Positions 1 through 7,677 of a stretch of DNA of 40,844 nucleotides are shown piece after piece (the stretch's first letter is position 1; every line of letters begins with the position of its first letter). Made by a program: the position numbers and the translations under genes. Source of the stretch: Ruminococcus sp. (GTDB lineage: Bacteria > Bacillota > Clostridia > Oscillospirales > Ruminococcaceae). The notes beneath the pieces were generated by a model that searched no databases, was not told the origin of the DNA, and was given only the letters and a program-made list of their open reading frames with translations. The stretch lies in assembly GCF_017650195.1 (NCBI RefSeq), contig NZ_JAGCFH010000102.1, positions 1-40,844 of the forward strand. The letters run 5' to 3'.

Positions 1-1
1 C

Positions 2-1069
2 GGAGCAGCCAATAAAAATACTGTTCCCAATCTCTATGAATTCAAGTATGACAGTATACTCAATACCGTGAAGACCCATCAGCCAAAACGCTTCCGAGCA
101 ACAGTGGGACTTCCCCTTGCACTGGGATTCTACGAGCAGCTTCCCTTCTGGCATACTCTCTTCACCTCTCTTGGTTTCAGGACGGTCATTTCCGATGAGA
201 GTTCAAGAGATATGTACTATCTTGGACAGCATACCATACCCTCAGATACGGTATGCTACCCTGCAAAGCTTGCTCATGGACATATAGAGGATCTACTCGA
301 CAAGAGAGTGGATTTCATATTCTACCCATGCATGAGCTACAACCTTGACGAGGGTGGCAGCGACAATCACTTCAACTGCCCTGTGGTCGCCTATTATCCT
401 GAGCTTCTCAAAGCCAATAATCCCCGCCTCAGCAGTGAAAACTTTATACACCCATATCTTGACCTCAATATCAGAAAGAACGTCATAAAGGTACTGGGAC
501 AGGCTTTGGGCAGGTACAATATAAAGGGCAGGCTCCCAGAGGCTGTAGACAGGGCTTATGAAGCCCTTGAGACCTATCACAATACCGTGACTCGTAAAGC
601 AATGGAGATAATAAATCAGGCAAGAGCAGAGGGGAGGAAGATAATAGTCATTGCCGGCAGGCCATATCACATCGACAAGGAAATAAACCACGGCATACAC
701 AAGCTTGTGTCAAGCCTCGGCATGGCTGTTATCACTGAGGACAGCATCGCAGGTCTTGCGGAAACCCCGAAGTTGGGAGTGCTCAATCAGTGGACCTATC
801 ATTCACGCCTTTACCGTGCAGCGAAGTACGTGACTACTCAGCCTGATATGCAGCTCATACAGCTGGTATCCTTCGGTTGCGGAATAGATGCCGTCACCGG
901 AGACGAGGTGAGAAGTATACTGGAAAGTCGCGGAAAGCTCTATACACAGCTCAAAATAGACGAGATAAACAACCTCGGCGCAGCAAGGATAAGACTCAGG
1001 AGCCTTGTTGCAGCTATGGAGCAGACAGAGAAAAAGCCTGCCATGAAGCGCGAGGTGCAGCCTGTGTGA
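2..1069 (+). CDS. Acyl-CoA dehydratase activase-related protein, C-terminal part (DUF2229 region), cut by window edge
   Basis: The reading frame is open from base 2 with no stop, so the start lies upstream of the window; the GTG at 68 is internal. The 355 visible residues resemble the DUF2229 section of the large CoA-enzyme activases related to 2-hydroxyglutaryl-CoA dehydratase activators (HgdC/BadF/BadG). These use ATP and a bridging [4Fe-4S] cluster to pass low-potential electrons to a dehydratase. Cysteines sit in conserved-looking contexts (SDTVCYPAK, FYPCMSY, FNCPVV), followed by a GRPYH motif and a late SFGCGIDA motif. The ATPase domains would be upstream and are not seen. The next gene, 38 bases downstream, looks like the rest of the same long polypeptide found fused in many clostridia. 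The family is fairly sure; the physiological substrate is unknown. Confidence 0.8.
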   Translation, partial: GAANKNTVPNLYEFKYDSILNTVKTHQPKRFRATVGLPLALGFYEQLPFWHTLFTSLGFRTVISDESSRDMYYLGQHTIPSDTVCYPAKLAHGHIEDLLDKRVDFIFYPCMSYNLDEGGSDNHFNCPVVAYYPELLKANNPRLSSENFIHPYLDLNIRKNVIKVLGQALGRYNIKGRLPEAVDRAYEALETYHNTVTRKAMEIINQARAEGRKIIVIAGRPYHIDKEINHGIHKLVSSLGMAVITEDSIAGLAETPKLGVLNQWTYHSRLYRAAKYVTTQPDMQLIQLVSFGCGIDAVTGDEVRSILESRGKLYTQLKIDEINNLGAARIRLRSLVAAMEQTEKKPAMKREVQPV

Positions 1070-1107
1070 TACCGCAGGCTCCAAGCATTTATTATACGGA
1101 GGTCACT

Positions 1108-2337
1108 ATGCCCGAATATGCAAAGTTTACCGAGGATATGATAAAGACCCATACTATCCTCGTTCCAGATATGCTGCCTATACACTTCAAAATGCTCATA
1201 TCCATATTTGAAGCCAAGGGCTATAAGCTGGAGTTGCTACGGAACGATTCACGAGCCGTAGTTGACGAAGGTCTTAAAAACGTACACAACGACGCCTGCT
1301 ATCCTGCACTGCTGGTAATAGGCCAGTTCATGGACGCGCTGAAAAGTGGGAAATATGACCCTGACAGGACAGCACTGCTCATAACACAGACAGGCGGCGG
1401 CTGCCGTGCCTCGAACTATATCCACCTGCTGAGAAAGGCTGTGGCAAAGAACTATCCCCAGATACCCGTGGTGTCTCTCAATTTCAGTGGACTTGAAAAG
1501 GACAGTGCTTTCAGGATAACAGCATCCATGTTCCTGAAAATGCTGTACGCCGTGTTATACGGCGACCTTCTCATGACATGCTATAACAAGTGCAGAGCCT
1601 ACGAGATAAACAAGGGCGATTCTAAGAAAATGCTGGACAAATGGCACAGGAGACTGTGCAATATCTTCCTTAAGGGCAGCAGGATGTTTCTGAAAACCAA
1701 GAAGATATACAGGGATATACTGGACGATTTCGCATCTATTCCTCTCAGCAGCGAAAAGAAAATTAGGGTCGGCATAGTGGGAGAGATATACGTAAAATAT
1801 TCTCCCCTTGCAAACAATCATCTTGAGGATTTCCTCATTTCAGAGGGTTGTGAGCCAGTAGTGCCGTCCTTGTTGGAGTTCGTGATGTACTGCGCTGCAG
1901 GAACATTCAACGACGCGAAGATATATGACCATACCACAAAGCAGTCTATATTCAATAAGATAGGCTATGAGCTTATATACGCAAAGCAGAAGGAACTCAT
2001 CAAGGTCATGAAGGAGCAGGGCAGCTTTGAGCCCCTCCACGATTTCGAGCACCTTAGAAAGCTTGCCGACAAGTACATAAATCAGGGCGTAGTAATGGGC
2101 GAGGGCTGGCTGATACCTGCAGAAATGGCAGCTCTTGCAAAGTCCGGCGTCGAGAACATAATCTGCACCCAGCCTTTCGGCTGTCTGCCGAACCATATAG
2201 TTGCAAAGGGCATGTCTAGAGCCATAAAGCAGGACAACCCTAATGCAAATATAGTTGCTATAGACTATGACCCCGGAGCAACAAGAGTAAATCAGGAGAA
2301 CCGTATAAAGCTCATGCTTGCCAACGCACGCCTTTGA
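1108..2337 (+). CDS. 2-hydroxyacyl-CoA dehydratase D-component-like protein, separate from its activase
   Basis: A 409-residue protein matching the C-terminal portion of the long clostridial acyl-CoA dehydratase activase-related proteins. Motifs include HNDACYPALLVIGQ (about residues 52-65), TQTGGGCRASNY (about 91-102) and QPFGCLPNHIVAKG near the C-terminus. The cysteines are candidate Fe-S ligands. I chose ATG 1108 because CGGAGG ends six bases before it and similarity to the family starts there. The frame is open further upstream to 877, but that part overlaps the previous gene and is not family-like. It is very probably cotranscribed with the previous gene and acts with it. In many relatives these two form one chain; here they are separated by a stop, a 38-base gap and a new ribosome site. 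Confidence 0.8.
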   Translation: MPEYAKFTEDMIKTHTILVPDMLPIHFKMLISIFEAKGYKLELLRNDSRAVVDEGLKNVHNDACYPALLVIGQFMDALKSGKYDPDRTALLITQTGGGCRASNYIHLLRKAVAKNYPQIPVVSLNFSGLEKDSAFRITASMFLKMLYAVLYGDLLMTCYNKCRAYEINKGDSKKMLDKWHRRLCNIFLKGSRMFLKTKKIYRDILDDFASIPLSSEKKIRVGIVGEIYVKYSPLANNHLEDFLISEGCEPVVPSLLEFVMYCAAGTFNDAKIYDHTTKQSIFNKIGYELIYAKQKELIKVMKEQGSFEPLHDFEHLRKLADKYINQGVVMGEGWLIPAEMAALAKSGVENIICTQPFGCLPNHIVAKGMSRAIKQDNPNANIVAIDYDPGATRVNQENRIKLMLANARL

Positions 2338-2371
2338 TATCCAATATATACCGTAAAACAAGGAGCTTGAT

Positions 2372-3232
2372 ATGATAAAGACAAGAACAGGTCAGGTCGT
2401 GGTATCGAACGAAAAACAGAATATGCTGCTGAAAAGGCTTTACGGTAGCATATTCGGAAGGGCTTTGTTGAAAGCGCTTACCGCTCCTGTTGTCTCGCGG
2501 GCAGCTGGCTGCTTCATGGATTCGGCGCTTTCAAAGCCATTGATAAAGCCATTTATCAGGAAAAGCAGCATAGATACGTCTGAGTATATTATGAAAGGGA
2601 TAAATTCCTATAACGACTTCTTCACGCGCATGATAAAGCCGGGAAAACGTCCCGTAGATACTATCCCGGAGCATCTTGTAAGCCCCTGTGACTCGAAGCT
2701 GACTGTTCACAAGATAAGCAGCCGGAGCTTTTTCTGCATAAAGGGCTCACGTTACCGGGTATCCGATCTGCTCAGCAACGAGTCCCTTGCAAAGCGCTTC
2801 TGCGGTGGGTACTGCTGCATATTCCGCCTTGAGGTGAACGACTATCACCGTTACTGCTATATAGACGACGGCGTGAAAAGTGAGAATACCTTTATCCCCG
2901 GAGAGCTCCACACGGTCAATCCCATAGCTCTTGAAAGATACAATATTTACAAGCGCAACAGCAGGGAGTACACCGTGCTCCATACCGAGAATTTCGGCGA
3001 CGTTGTGCAGATAGAGGTGGGAGCTATGCTGGTGGGCAGGATAGTGAACCTTCACGGCGAGAGCACCTTCAAGAGGGGCGACGAAAAGGGAAGATTCGAG
3101 TTTGGCGGGTCTACAGTAGTGCTGCTCTTTGAAAAGGGCAGGATAGCTCCGGACATGGATATACTGAGGAATTCGGCGGAGAACATAGAGACTGTCGTTA
3201 AGTACGGTGAAAAAATAGGTATAAAAGCGTAA
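2372..3232 (+). CDS. psd: Phosphatidylserine decarboxylase proenzyme
   Basis: Converts phosphatidylserine to phosphatidylethanolamine at the membrane. The enzyme is made as a proenzyme that cleaves itself before a serine, which becomes the pyruvoyl cofactor. The cleavage motif is present as FGGST around residues 244-248 (cleavage expected before Ser247), a variant of the usual LGST. The expected Asp and His residues are seen in SPCDSKL (D107) and NDYHR (H159), and an LHTVNP motif lies at 179-184. Length (286 residues) is normal. AAGGAG precedes the ATG by seven bases. It follows the dehydratase gene by 34 bases and leads into a lipoprotein gene, so it is probably part of the same transcript. 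No phosphatidylserine synthase gene is in the window. Confidence 0.93.
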   Translation: MIKTRTGQVVVSNEKQNMLLKRLYGSIFGRALLKALTAPVVSRAAGCFMDSALSKPLIKPFIRKSSIDTSEYIMKGINSYNDFFTRMIKPGKRPVDTIPEHLVSPCDSKLTVHKISSRSFFCIKGSRYRVSDLLSNESLAKRFCGGYCCIFRLEVNDYHRYCYIDDGVKSENTFIPGELHTVNPIALERYNIYKRNSREYTVLHTENFGDVVQIEVGAMLVGRIVNLHGESTFKRGDEKGRFEFGGSTVVLLFEKGRIAPDMDILRNSAENIETVVKYGEKIGIKA

Positions 3233-3248
3233 TCTCAGGAGAAATGAT

Positions 3249-3884
3249 ATGAAAAAGCTATACATACTGCTGCTTTGCGTTGCAATGCTCACGGCTGTGG
3301 GCTGTCTTGAAAAGAAGGAGCCTATCCCTGTGAACAGACCGGCGGTGGAGGTGCCGCCTACAGTGGAGCCATATACTGTGGAGGACGGAGTGTTCGACGT
3401 AGAAGCTGTCAGAAGCAATATAAATATTAAGGGGCAGCATTTCAACATGCCGGTGAAGCTTTCAGCCCTTGGTGAAGGTTGGGAGTACCGCCTATACAAC
3501 AGAAAGGAATACGGTCTGAAAGAGGGCAGCGGCTACGCAAAGCTGTACTATAAGGGTGTTGAAATGGGTACTGCCTCGCTGGAGAACTGCTATACCGGAG
3601 CGGAGGCTGAAAGCTTGATATACAGCATTTCCGTACAGTCCAGCGACTGCGATATCTACGGTATAGTGCCTTTTGTGTCCACGGCTGCGGACGTTGAAAG
3701 GCTTCTTGGCAAGCCCGATGACGAGCAATATATGCAGGAGCCCTTCATGCACTGCTATAACTACGGTATTCTTAACGGAGCTGACGCAAACGGCATAGAA
3801 AGAGCCCATTCCCTTACGGTGGATCTCGATCCGGATGGTGTTGTCGATTATCTCAGCATAACCTATTCTCAGCTAGAGGAATAA
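3249..3884 (+). CDS. Putative lipoprotein of unknown function
   Basis: A 211-residue protein with an N-terminal lysine pair, a hydrophobic stretch and a lipobox-like TAVGC at residues 15-19, which predicts a lipid-anchored protein on the outer face of the membrane. A Pro-rich spacer follows (PVNRPAVEVPPTVEPY). The rest, about residues 45-211, is a soluble domain I do not recognise. It starts 16 bases after psd with CAGGAG as ribosome site and ends just before a terminator, so it is the last gene of the unit. The -3 lipobox residue is Ala rather than the common Leu, so lipidation is likely but not certain. Confidence 0.7.
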   Translation: MKKLYILLLCVAMLTAVGCLEKKEPIPVNRPAVEVPPTVEPYTVEDGVFDVEAVRSNINIKGQHFNMPVKLSALGEGWEYRLYNRKEYGLKEGSGYAKLYYKGVEMGTASLENCYTGAEAESLIYSISVQSSDCDIYGIVPFVSTAADVERLLGKPDDEQYMQEPFMHCYNYGILNGADANGIERAHSLTVDLDPDGVVDYLSITYSQLEE

Positions 3885-3887
3885 GCT

Positions 3888-3921
3888 CAGAGCTGTCTGT
3901 AAGGGCGGCTCTGAAATTTTT
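3888..3921 (+). terminator. Rho-independent terminator after the lipoprotein gene
   Basis: CAGAGC (3888-3893) pairs with GCTCTG (3908-3913) and is followed by AAATTTTTT. It ends the activase-psd-lipoprotein transcript before the next promoter at 3935. Confidence 0.7.
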
Positions 3922-3934
3922 TCGTATTTTCCTA

Positions 3935-3963
3935 TTGACAAAAGGAAAAAAGTATAGTATAAT
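3935..3963 (+). promoter_or_regulatory. Consensus sigma-A promoter of the ylxM-ffh operon
   Basis: TTGACA at 3935-3940 and TATAAT at 3958-3963 with an exact 17-base spacer. Both boxes are perfect consensus, in line with strong housekeeping expression of ffh and rpsP. It lies 44 bases before the ylxM start. Confidence 0.92.
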
Positions 3964-4007
3964 GTGTAAAGTGATTTTGCATTACACCCTGATGAGGTAC
4001 GCGAAAA

Positions 4008-4343
4008 ATGGCTAAGGAACTGAAATTTGTAATGCTCCTTGACTGCTATGGAGACTTGCTCACAGAGCACCAGCGCAGCATAATGGAGATGTATTACTGT
4101 GAGGACCTTTCTCTTGCGGAGATAGGTCAGCCGCTGGATATCACAAGACAGGCAGTGCGCAGTATAATAAAGCGTACAGAGGATATACTACTCAACTACG
4201 AGGAAAAGCTTGGTTTCGCTGAAAGGCTCGACAAAATGCGGGTATACTTCGGCAGGATAGAGTCTTCCGCTGAGCATATCACCGACGAGGACATAAAAAA
4301 AGAAATAACAGAAGATATAAAAAAGGTGAGGGAGCTCCTGTGA
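4008..4343 (+). CDS. ylxM: YlxM/p13-like putative DNA-binding protein (UPF0122)
   Basis: A 111-residue helix-turn-helix protein. Residues about 12-55 have the sigma-70 region 4-like pattern of this family (LTEHQRSIMEMYYCEDLSLAEIG, then ITRQAVRSIIKR). Members are almost always encoded immediately before ffh and are thought to be linked to the signal recognition particle pathway. Here it starts the operon 44 bases after a consensus promoter, and ffh begins 35 bases after its stop. The family identity rests on both sequence and gene order. Confidence 0.9.
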   Translation: MAKELKFVMLLDCYGDLLTEHQRSIMEMYYCEDLSLAEIGQPLDITRQAVRSIIKRTEDILLNYEEKLGFAERLDKMRVYFGRIESSAEHITDEDIKKEITEDIKKVRELL

Positions 4344-4378
4344 GCTGTCTGCCTATTCCATAAACAGGAGGCTTAACA

Positions 4379-5761
4379 ATGGCATTCGAGGGACTTTCCG
4401 AAAAACTTAACAACGTCTTCAAAAAACTTAAATCAAGAGGAAAGCTCACAGAGTCCGATGTTAAAGAGGCTATGCGCGAGGTCCGACTTGCACTCCTTGA
4501 AGCCGACGTAAGCTATAAGGTAGTAAAGGACTTCGTAAAGAATGTTACGGAGCGTGCTGTGGGCGAAGAAGTGCTTTCCAGCCTTACTCCTGCTCAACAG
4601 GTAATAAAGATAGTTAACGATGAGCTAGTAGCTCTCATGGGCAATAGCAACGCCCGTATAAATATGGCTTCAAAGCCGCCAACGGTAGTTATGATGTGCG
4701 GTTTGCAGGGTTCAGGTAAGACCACCCATGCCGCAAAGCTTGCGAAGCTGCTCAAAAAAGAGGGGCACCGTCCCCTGTTAGCAGCCTGCGATATATATCG
4801 TCCTGCCGCTATAAATCAGTTACAAGTAGTTGGTGCAAAGGCTGATGTAAAGGTCTTTGAAATGGGTCAGACAGATCCTGTCATCATTGCAAAGAAGGCT
4901 CTTGCCTACGCTAAGGACTACGGTCACGATATCCTTATCATAGATACCGCAGGTCGTCTTCATATAGATGAGACCCTCATGGACGAGCTGGTAAACATCA
5001 AGAATGAGACCCAGCCTGATGAGATAATGCTGGTAGTTGACGCTATGACAGGTCAGGACGCAGTAAACGTTGCAAAGGCGTTTGACGACGCCGTAGGCAT
5101 CACAGGCGTGCTCATGTCAAAGCTCGATTCAGATACAAGAGGCGGAGCGGCACTGTCCGTACTTTCCGTTACAGGCAAGCCTATCAAGTTCGTGGGTATG
5201 GGTGAAAAGCTCGACGATTTCGAACAGTTCCACCCCGAGAGAATGGCTTCGAGGATACTTGGCATGGGCGATGTGCTCACCCTTATCGAAAAGGCTGAGA
5301 ATGTCATGTCCCAGAAAGATGCCGAAAAGCTTACAAAGAAGTTCAAGGAGAACAAGTTCGATATGGACGACCTCCTCGACCAGATGAAGCAGATAAAGCG
5401 TATGGGATCAATGAAGTCCATACTCGGAATGCTCCCAGGAGTTGGAGATAAAATCAAGGACGCTGATATCGATGAGAGCCAGCTTGGAAGAGTAGAGGCT
5501 ATGATAACCTCTATGACGAAGGCTGAAAGAGCTAAGCCCTCTATCATCAATCCCTCCCGCAAAAAGCGTATCGCAAATGGCTCGGGAACAAAGGTGGAGG
5601 ACGTGAACAGACTTCTAAAGCAGTTTGAGCAGATGCAGTCTGTAATGAAGAAGTTTACTGGCAAGGGTGGCAAGATGTCACTTCGCAAGGCAAGAAAGAA
5701 CCTTGCAGGCATGAACTTTGACAAGTTCACAGGCAAGGGCGGCGGCAATCTGCCTTTCTGA
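4379..5761 (+). CDS. ffh: Signal recognition particle protein Ffh (SRP54)
   Basis: GTPase that binds 4.5S/6S RNA and signal sequences of nascent membrane and secreted proteins and delivers ribosomes to FtsY at the membrane. The order is an N-terminal helical N domain (about 1-95), a G domain with P-loop GLQGSGKTT (about 108-116), DTAGR, and SKLDSDTRGG, then a methionine-rich M domain from about 300 containing RMGSMKSILGMLPG and the RNA-binding SRKKRIANGSG. The tail is Gly/Lys-rich. At 460 residues it has the normal length. CAGGAGG precedes the ATG. It is cotranscribed with ylxM and followed by rpsP 63 bases later. Confidence 0.98.
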   Translation: MAFEGLSEKLNNVFKKLKSRGKLTESDVKEAMREVRLALLEADVSYKVVKDFVKNVTERAVGEEVLSSLTPAQQVIKIVNDELVALMGNSNARINMASKPPTVVMMCGLQGSGKTTHAAKLAKLLKKEGHRPLLAACDIYRPAAINQLQVVGAKADVKVFEMGQTDPVIIAKKALAYAKDYGHDILIIDTAGRLHIDETLMDELVNIKNETQPDEIMLVVDAMTGQDAVNVAKAFDDAVGITGVLMSKLDSDTRGGAALSVLSVTGKPIKFVGMGEKLDDFEQFHPERMASRILGMGDVLTLIEKAENVMSQKDAEKLTKKFKENKFDMDDLLDQMKQIKRMGSMKSILGMLPGVGDKIKDADIDESQLGRVEAMITSMTKAERAKPSIINPSRKKRIANGSGTKVEDVNRLLKQFEQMQSVMKKFTGKGGKMSLRKARKNLAGMNFDKFTGKGGGNLPF

Positions 5762-5824
5762 TGTGTTTTCAATGCGGTCTCCCGCCGCTTGAATATATTA
5801 TTTCCAAATACGGAGGTGAATACA

Positions 5825-6067
5825 ATGGCAGTAAAGATCAGACTCAGAAGAATGGGCGCTAAGAAGGCTCCTTTCTATCGTGTAGTTGTTGCTGACGCAA
5901 GATACCCCAGAGACGGTCGTTTCGTTGAGGAAATCGGTTTCTATGATCCTACAAAGGAGCCCTCTGTTGTTAAGATAGACGCAGATAAGGCTAAGGAGTG
6001 GATCGCAAAGGGTGCTCAGCCTACAGACACAGTAAAGGCTATCCTCAAGAAAGAGGGAGTTCTTTGA
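5825..6067 (+). CDS. rpsP: 30S ribosomal protein S16
   Basis: An 80-residue small-subunit protein beginning [19 protein letters not shown] and containing the typical [12 protein letters not shown] and IGFYDP motifs. I start it at ATG 5825 because CGGAGGTG at 5812-5819 is ideally placed; the frame extends to an ATG at 5789, but those 12 residues are not part of S16 and would bury the ribosome site. It lies in the ffh operon, and khpA follows, as in most Firmicutes. Confidence 0.97.
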   Translation: MAVKIRLRRMGAKKAPFYRVVVADARYPRDGRFVEEIGFYDPTKEPSVVKIDADKAKEWIAKGAQPTDTVKAILKKEGVL

Positions 6068-6140
6068 TCATAAGCTAAATGGAAGAGGAGAGGCTTGAGC
6101 GTCTCTGCCTCTGTCCGTCAGCTTTACGGAGGTTTTTACA

Positions 6141-6374
6141 ATGAAAGATTTACTTTATGCCATCGCAGCAGGTCTCGTAGAAGATAAAACTGCCATAAAT
6201 ATTACCGAGGACGCACCCGACGAGGAGGGCGTTATAGTTTTTCATCTTAACGTTGCTCCGGATGATATGGGTCGAGTTATAGGCAAACAGGGCAGGATAG
6301 CAAAGGCTCTCCGTACGATCATGCGTGCAGGTGCAGCTAAGAAAGACCAGAAGGTCTCTGTTACGATCGAATAA
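6141..6374 (+). CDS. khpA: KH-domain RNA-binding protein KhpA (YlqC)
   Basis: A 77-residue protein made of a single KH domain, with the GXXG loop in GRVIGKQGRIAKAL (about residues 44-57). KhpA forms a complex with KhpB/EloR in other Firmicutes, binds RNA and affects cell elongation. ACGGAGG precedes the ATG. It is the last gene of ylxM-ffh-rpsP-khpA and is followed at once by a terminator. The rimM-trmD-rplS genes that often come next are absent. Confidence 0.93.
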   Translation: MKDLLYAIAAGLVEDKTAINITEDAPDEEGVIVFHLNVAPDDMGRVIGKQGRIAKALRTIMRAGAAKKDQKVSVTIE

Positions 6375-6379
6375 GTAGG

Positions 6380-6404
6380 AGCTCCCCTATCCGGGAGCTT
6401 TTTA
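6380..6404 (+). terminator. Terminator after khpA
   Basis: AGCTCCC (6380-6386) pairs with GGGAGCT (6393-6399) over a six-base loop and is followed by a T run. It closes the ffh operon. Confidence 0.88.
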
Positions 6405-6439
6405 TTTATATATGTTTGTTTATATTTACAAAAAATATA

Positions 6440-6478
6440 TTGACAAAAAACGTTAATTCTGATAGAATAATTCTATCA
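6440..6478 (+). promoter_or_regulatory. Promoter with a palindrome over the -10 box, upstream of the DUF805 gene
   Basis: TTGACA at 6440-6445 and TAGAAT at 6463-6468 with a 17-base spacer. A perfect inverted repeat with 8-base arms (TGATAGAA, TAA, TTCTATCA; 6460-6478) covers the -10 element and the expected start of transcription. That is where a repressor operator would sit. A strong AAGGAGG follows before the ATG at 6498. Confidence 0.8.
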
Positions 6479-6497
6479 TGATTAAGGAGGAAAAACC

Positions 6498-7640
6498 ATG
6501 AAATGCAAATACTGCAATTATGAAAACAAGCCTGGAGACAAGTACTGTGAGAATTGCGGTGCTTCTCTCGAAACATCGTCAGGGGCAATGGACGATATTT
6601 CCATGGCTGCGATACCGACTGCGGCATCGTCGTCATCAGGCACACAGTCAAATACTTACGGACAGCCAAGCGGCTACGGTCAGTCAAGCAGTTACGGACA
6701 GACAGGCAGCAGCAACGCCCAGTCAAATACTTATGGACAGTCCGGCTACGGTCAGTCAAATAGCTACGGACAGACAGGCAGCAGCAATGCTCAGACTAAT
6801 GCTTATGGACAGTCCGGCTACGGTCAGACAAACAGCTACGGACAGACAGGCAGCAGCAGTGCTCAGTCCAATTCTTATGGACAGACAAGCTACGGTCAGA
6901 CAAACAGCTACGGACAGACAGGCAGCAGCAATGCTCAGTCCAATGCTTACGGACAGTCAGGCTATGGACAGTCAAATAGCTACGGACAGACAGGCAGCAG
7001 CAATGCTCAGTCCAACGCTTACGGACAGTCAGGCTACGGTCAGTCAAACAGCTACGGACAGCCTAGCGGTTACGGTCAGGCAGGCGGCTATAAACAGAAC
7101 AATTCCTACGGTTCAGGCGGCTATGGAATGCCTTATGATACCGGTTCATACAATATGAGCGACGAAAGCCCCAAAAACGTTGATATGACGGGAGCTTTAA
7201 AGCTTTTCTTCAAGAACTATACAAATTTCAGCGGACGCTCAACACGAAGCGAATACTGGTATGTCTATCTGTGGACCTTCATATTCAATATGGTGGTAAG
7301 ATTTATAGGCAATATCGGCGGAACAAGCCTTGCAAATACCCTGTCGATCGTCGTTGGTGTTGCTATTTTCGTACCCAGCTTAGCAGTATCAGTAAGAAGA
7401 CTTCATGACGCAGGCAAAACAGGCTGGTGGGCAGGAATTCAGTATATTATCTTAGCTTTAATGCTCGTTTTTGTGATCATTGCCGGAATCAACGGATCAT
7501 ACCAAGGAATGATCGGAATCCTTGGTATAGGTTTAATAGCTTTGTTGGTCATTTCGATCATTATGCTTATTTTCCTTTGCAGACCGAGCGACGGACCTAA
7601 TCAGTGGGGATTGCCCGCAGCTCCAAAATTCAGAAATTAA
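6498..7640 (+). CDS. DUF805 membrane protein with N-terminal zinc ribbon and a Tyr-Gly-Gln-rich repeat tract
   Basis: A 380-residue protein in three parts. Residues 3-20 form a CxxC...CxxC zinc ribbon (CKYC and CENC). Residues about 51-200 are a low-complexity tract of Ser, Tyr, Gly, Gln, Asn, Thr and Ala with 19 YGQ triplets. It is built on a 24-residue unit of the type NAYGQSGYGQ-SNSYGQTGSS, encoded by a 72-bp tandem repeat at about 6648-7080. Residues about 227-380 are a DUF805 domain with about four membrane segments and the typical FSGRSTRSEYW, RRLHDAGKTGWW and LCRPSDGPNQWG motifs. The N-terminal parts are probably cytoplasmic. Zinc-ribbon/DUF805 fusions are familiar; this tract is unusual. 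Single-gene unit with its own promoter and terminator. Function unknown. Confidence 0.88.
   Translation: MKCKYCNYENKPGDKYCENCGASLETSSGAMDDISMAAIPTAASSSSGTQSNTYGQPSGYGQSSSYGQTGSSNAQSNTYGQSGYGQSNSYGQTGSSNAQTNAYGQSGYGQTNSYGQTGSSSAQSNSYGQTSYGQTNSYGQTGSSNAQSNAYGQSGYGQSNSYGQTGSSNAQSNAYGQSGYGQSNSYGQPSGYGQAGGYKQNNSYGSGGYGMPYDTGSYNMSDESPKNVDMTGALKLFFKNYTNFSGRSTRSEYWYVYLWTFIFNMVVRFIGNIGGTSLANTLSIVVGVAIFVPSLAVSVRRLHDAGKTGWWAGIQYIILALMLVFVIIAGINGSYQGMIGILGIGLIALLVISIIMLIFLCRPSDGPNQWGLPAAPKFRN
6648..7080 (+). repeat. 72-bp tandem repeat encoding the YGQ tract
   Basis: About five to six degenerate copies of a 72-bp unit in frame within the DUF805 gene. Core blocks such as AGCTACGGACAGACAGGCAG recur with changes mostly at third codon positions. 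This favours selection on the peptide rather than only recent DNA slippage. The repeat also creates long false reading frames in the other frames. Confidence 0.9.
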
Positions 7641-7644
7641 ATTC

Positions 7645-7673
7645 AAAAAGGCTTCCGAAATGGAAGCCTTTTT
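7645..7673. terminator. Bidirectional terminator between convergent genes
   Basis: A 12-base stem, AAAAAGGCTTCC (7645-7656) with GGAAGCCTTTTT (7662-7673), and a GAAAT loop. A runs on one side and T runs on the other let it serve both the DUF805 gene (+) and the DUF6483 gene (-). Confidence 0.92.
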
Positions 7674-7677
7674 TGAA

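Noticed and set aside
293..700. Antisense frames over the activase gene, and similar antisense frames over dnaK, ffh and the U32-like genes
   Set aside because: They lack ribosome sites and recognisable protein features and lie wholly within clear genes.
877..1107. Upstream extension of the D-component-like gene to 877
   Set aside because: It overlaps the activase gene out of frame, is not family-like, and a good ribosome site sits before ATG 1108.
5789..5824. Longer S16 start at 5789
   Set aside because: S16 proteins start at the MAVKIR sequence, and the ribosome site at 5812-5819 would be inside the coding region.
6648..7080. CRISPR-like appearance of the tandem 72-bp repeats
   Set aside because: There are no unique spacers, the units are coding and degenerate, and no cas genes are near.
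6520..7158. Long open frames in other frames (both strands) across the YGQ repeat gene
   Set aside because: They arise because a 72-bp in-frame repeat without stops in one frame often lacks stops in others. They have no ribosome site, and third-position variation fits only the 6498-7640 frame.
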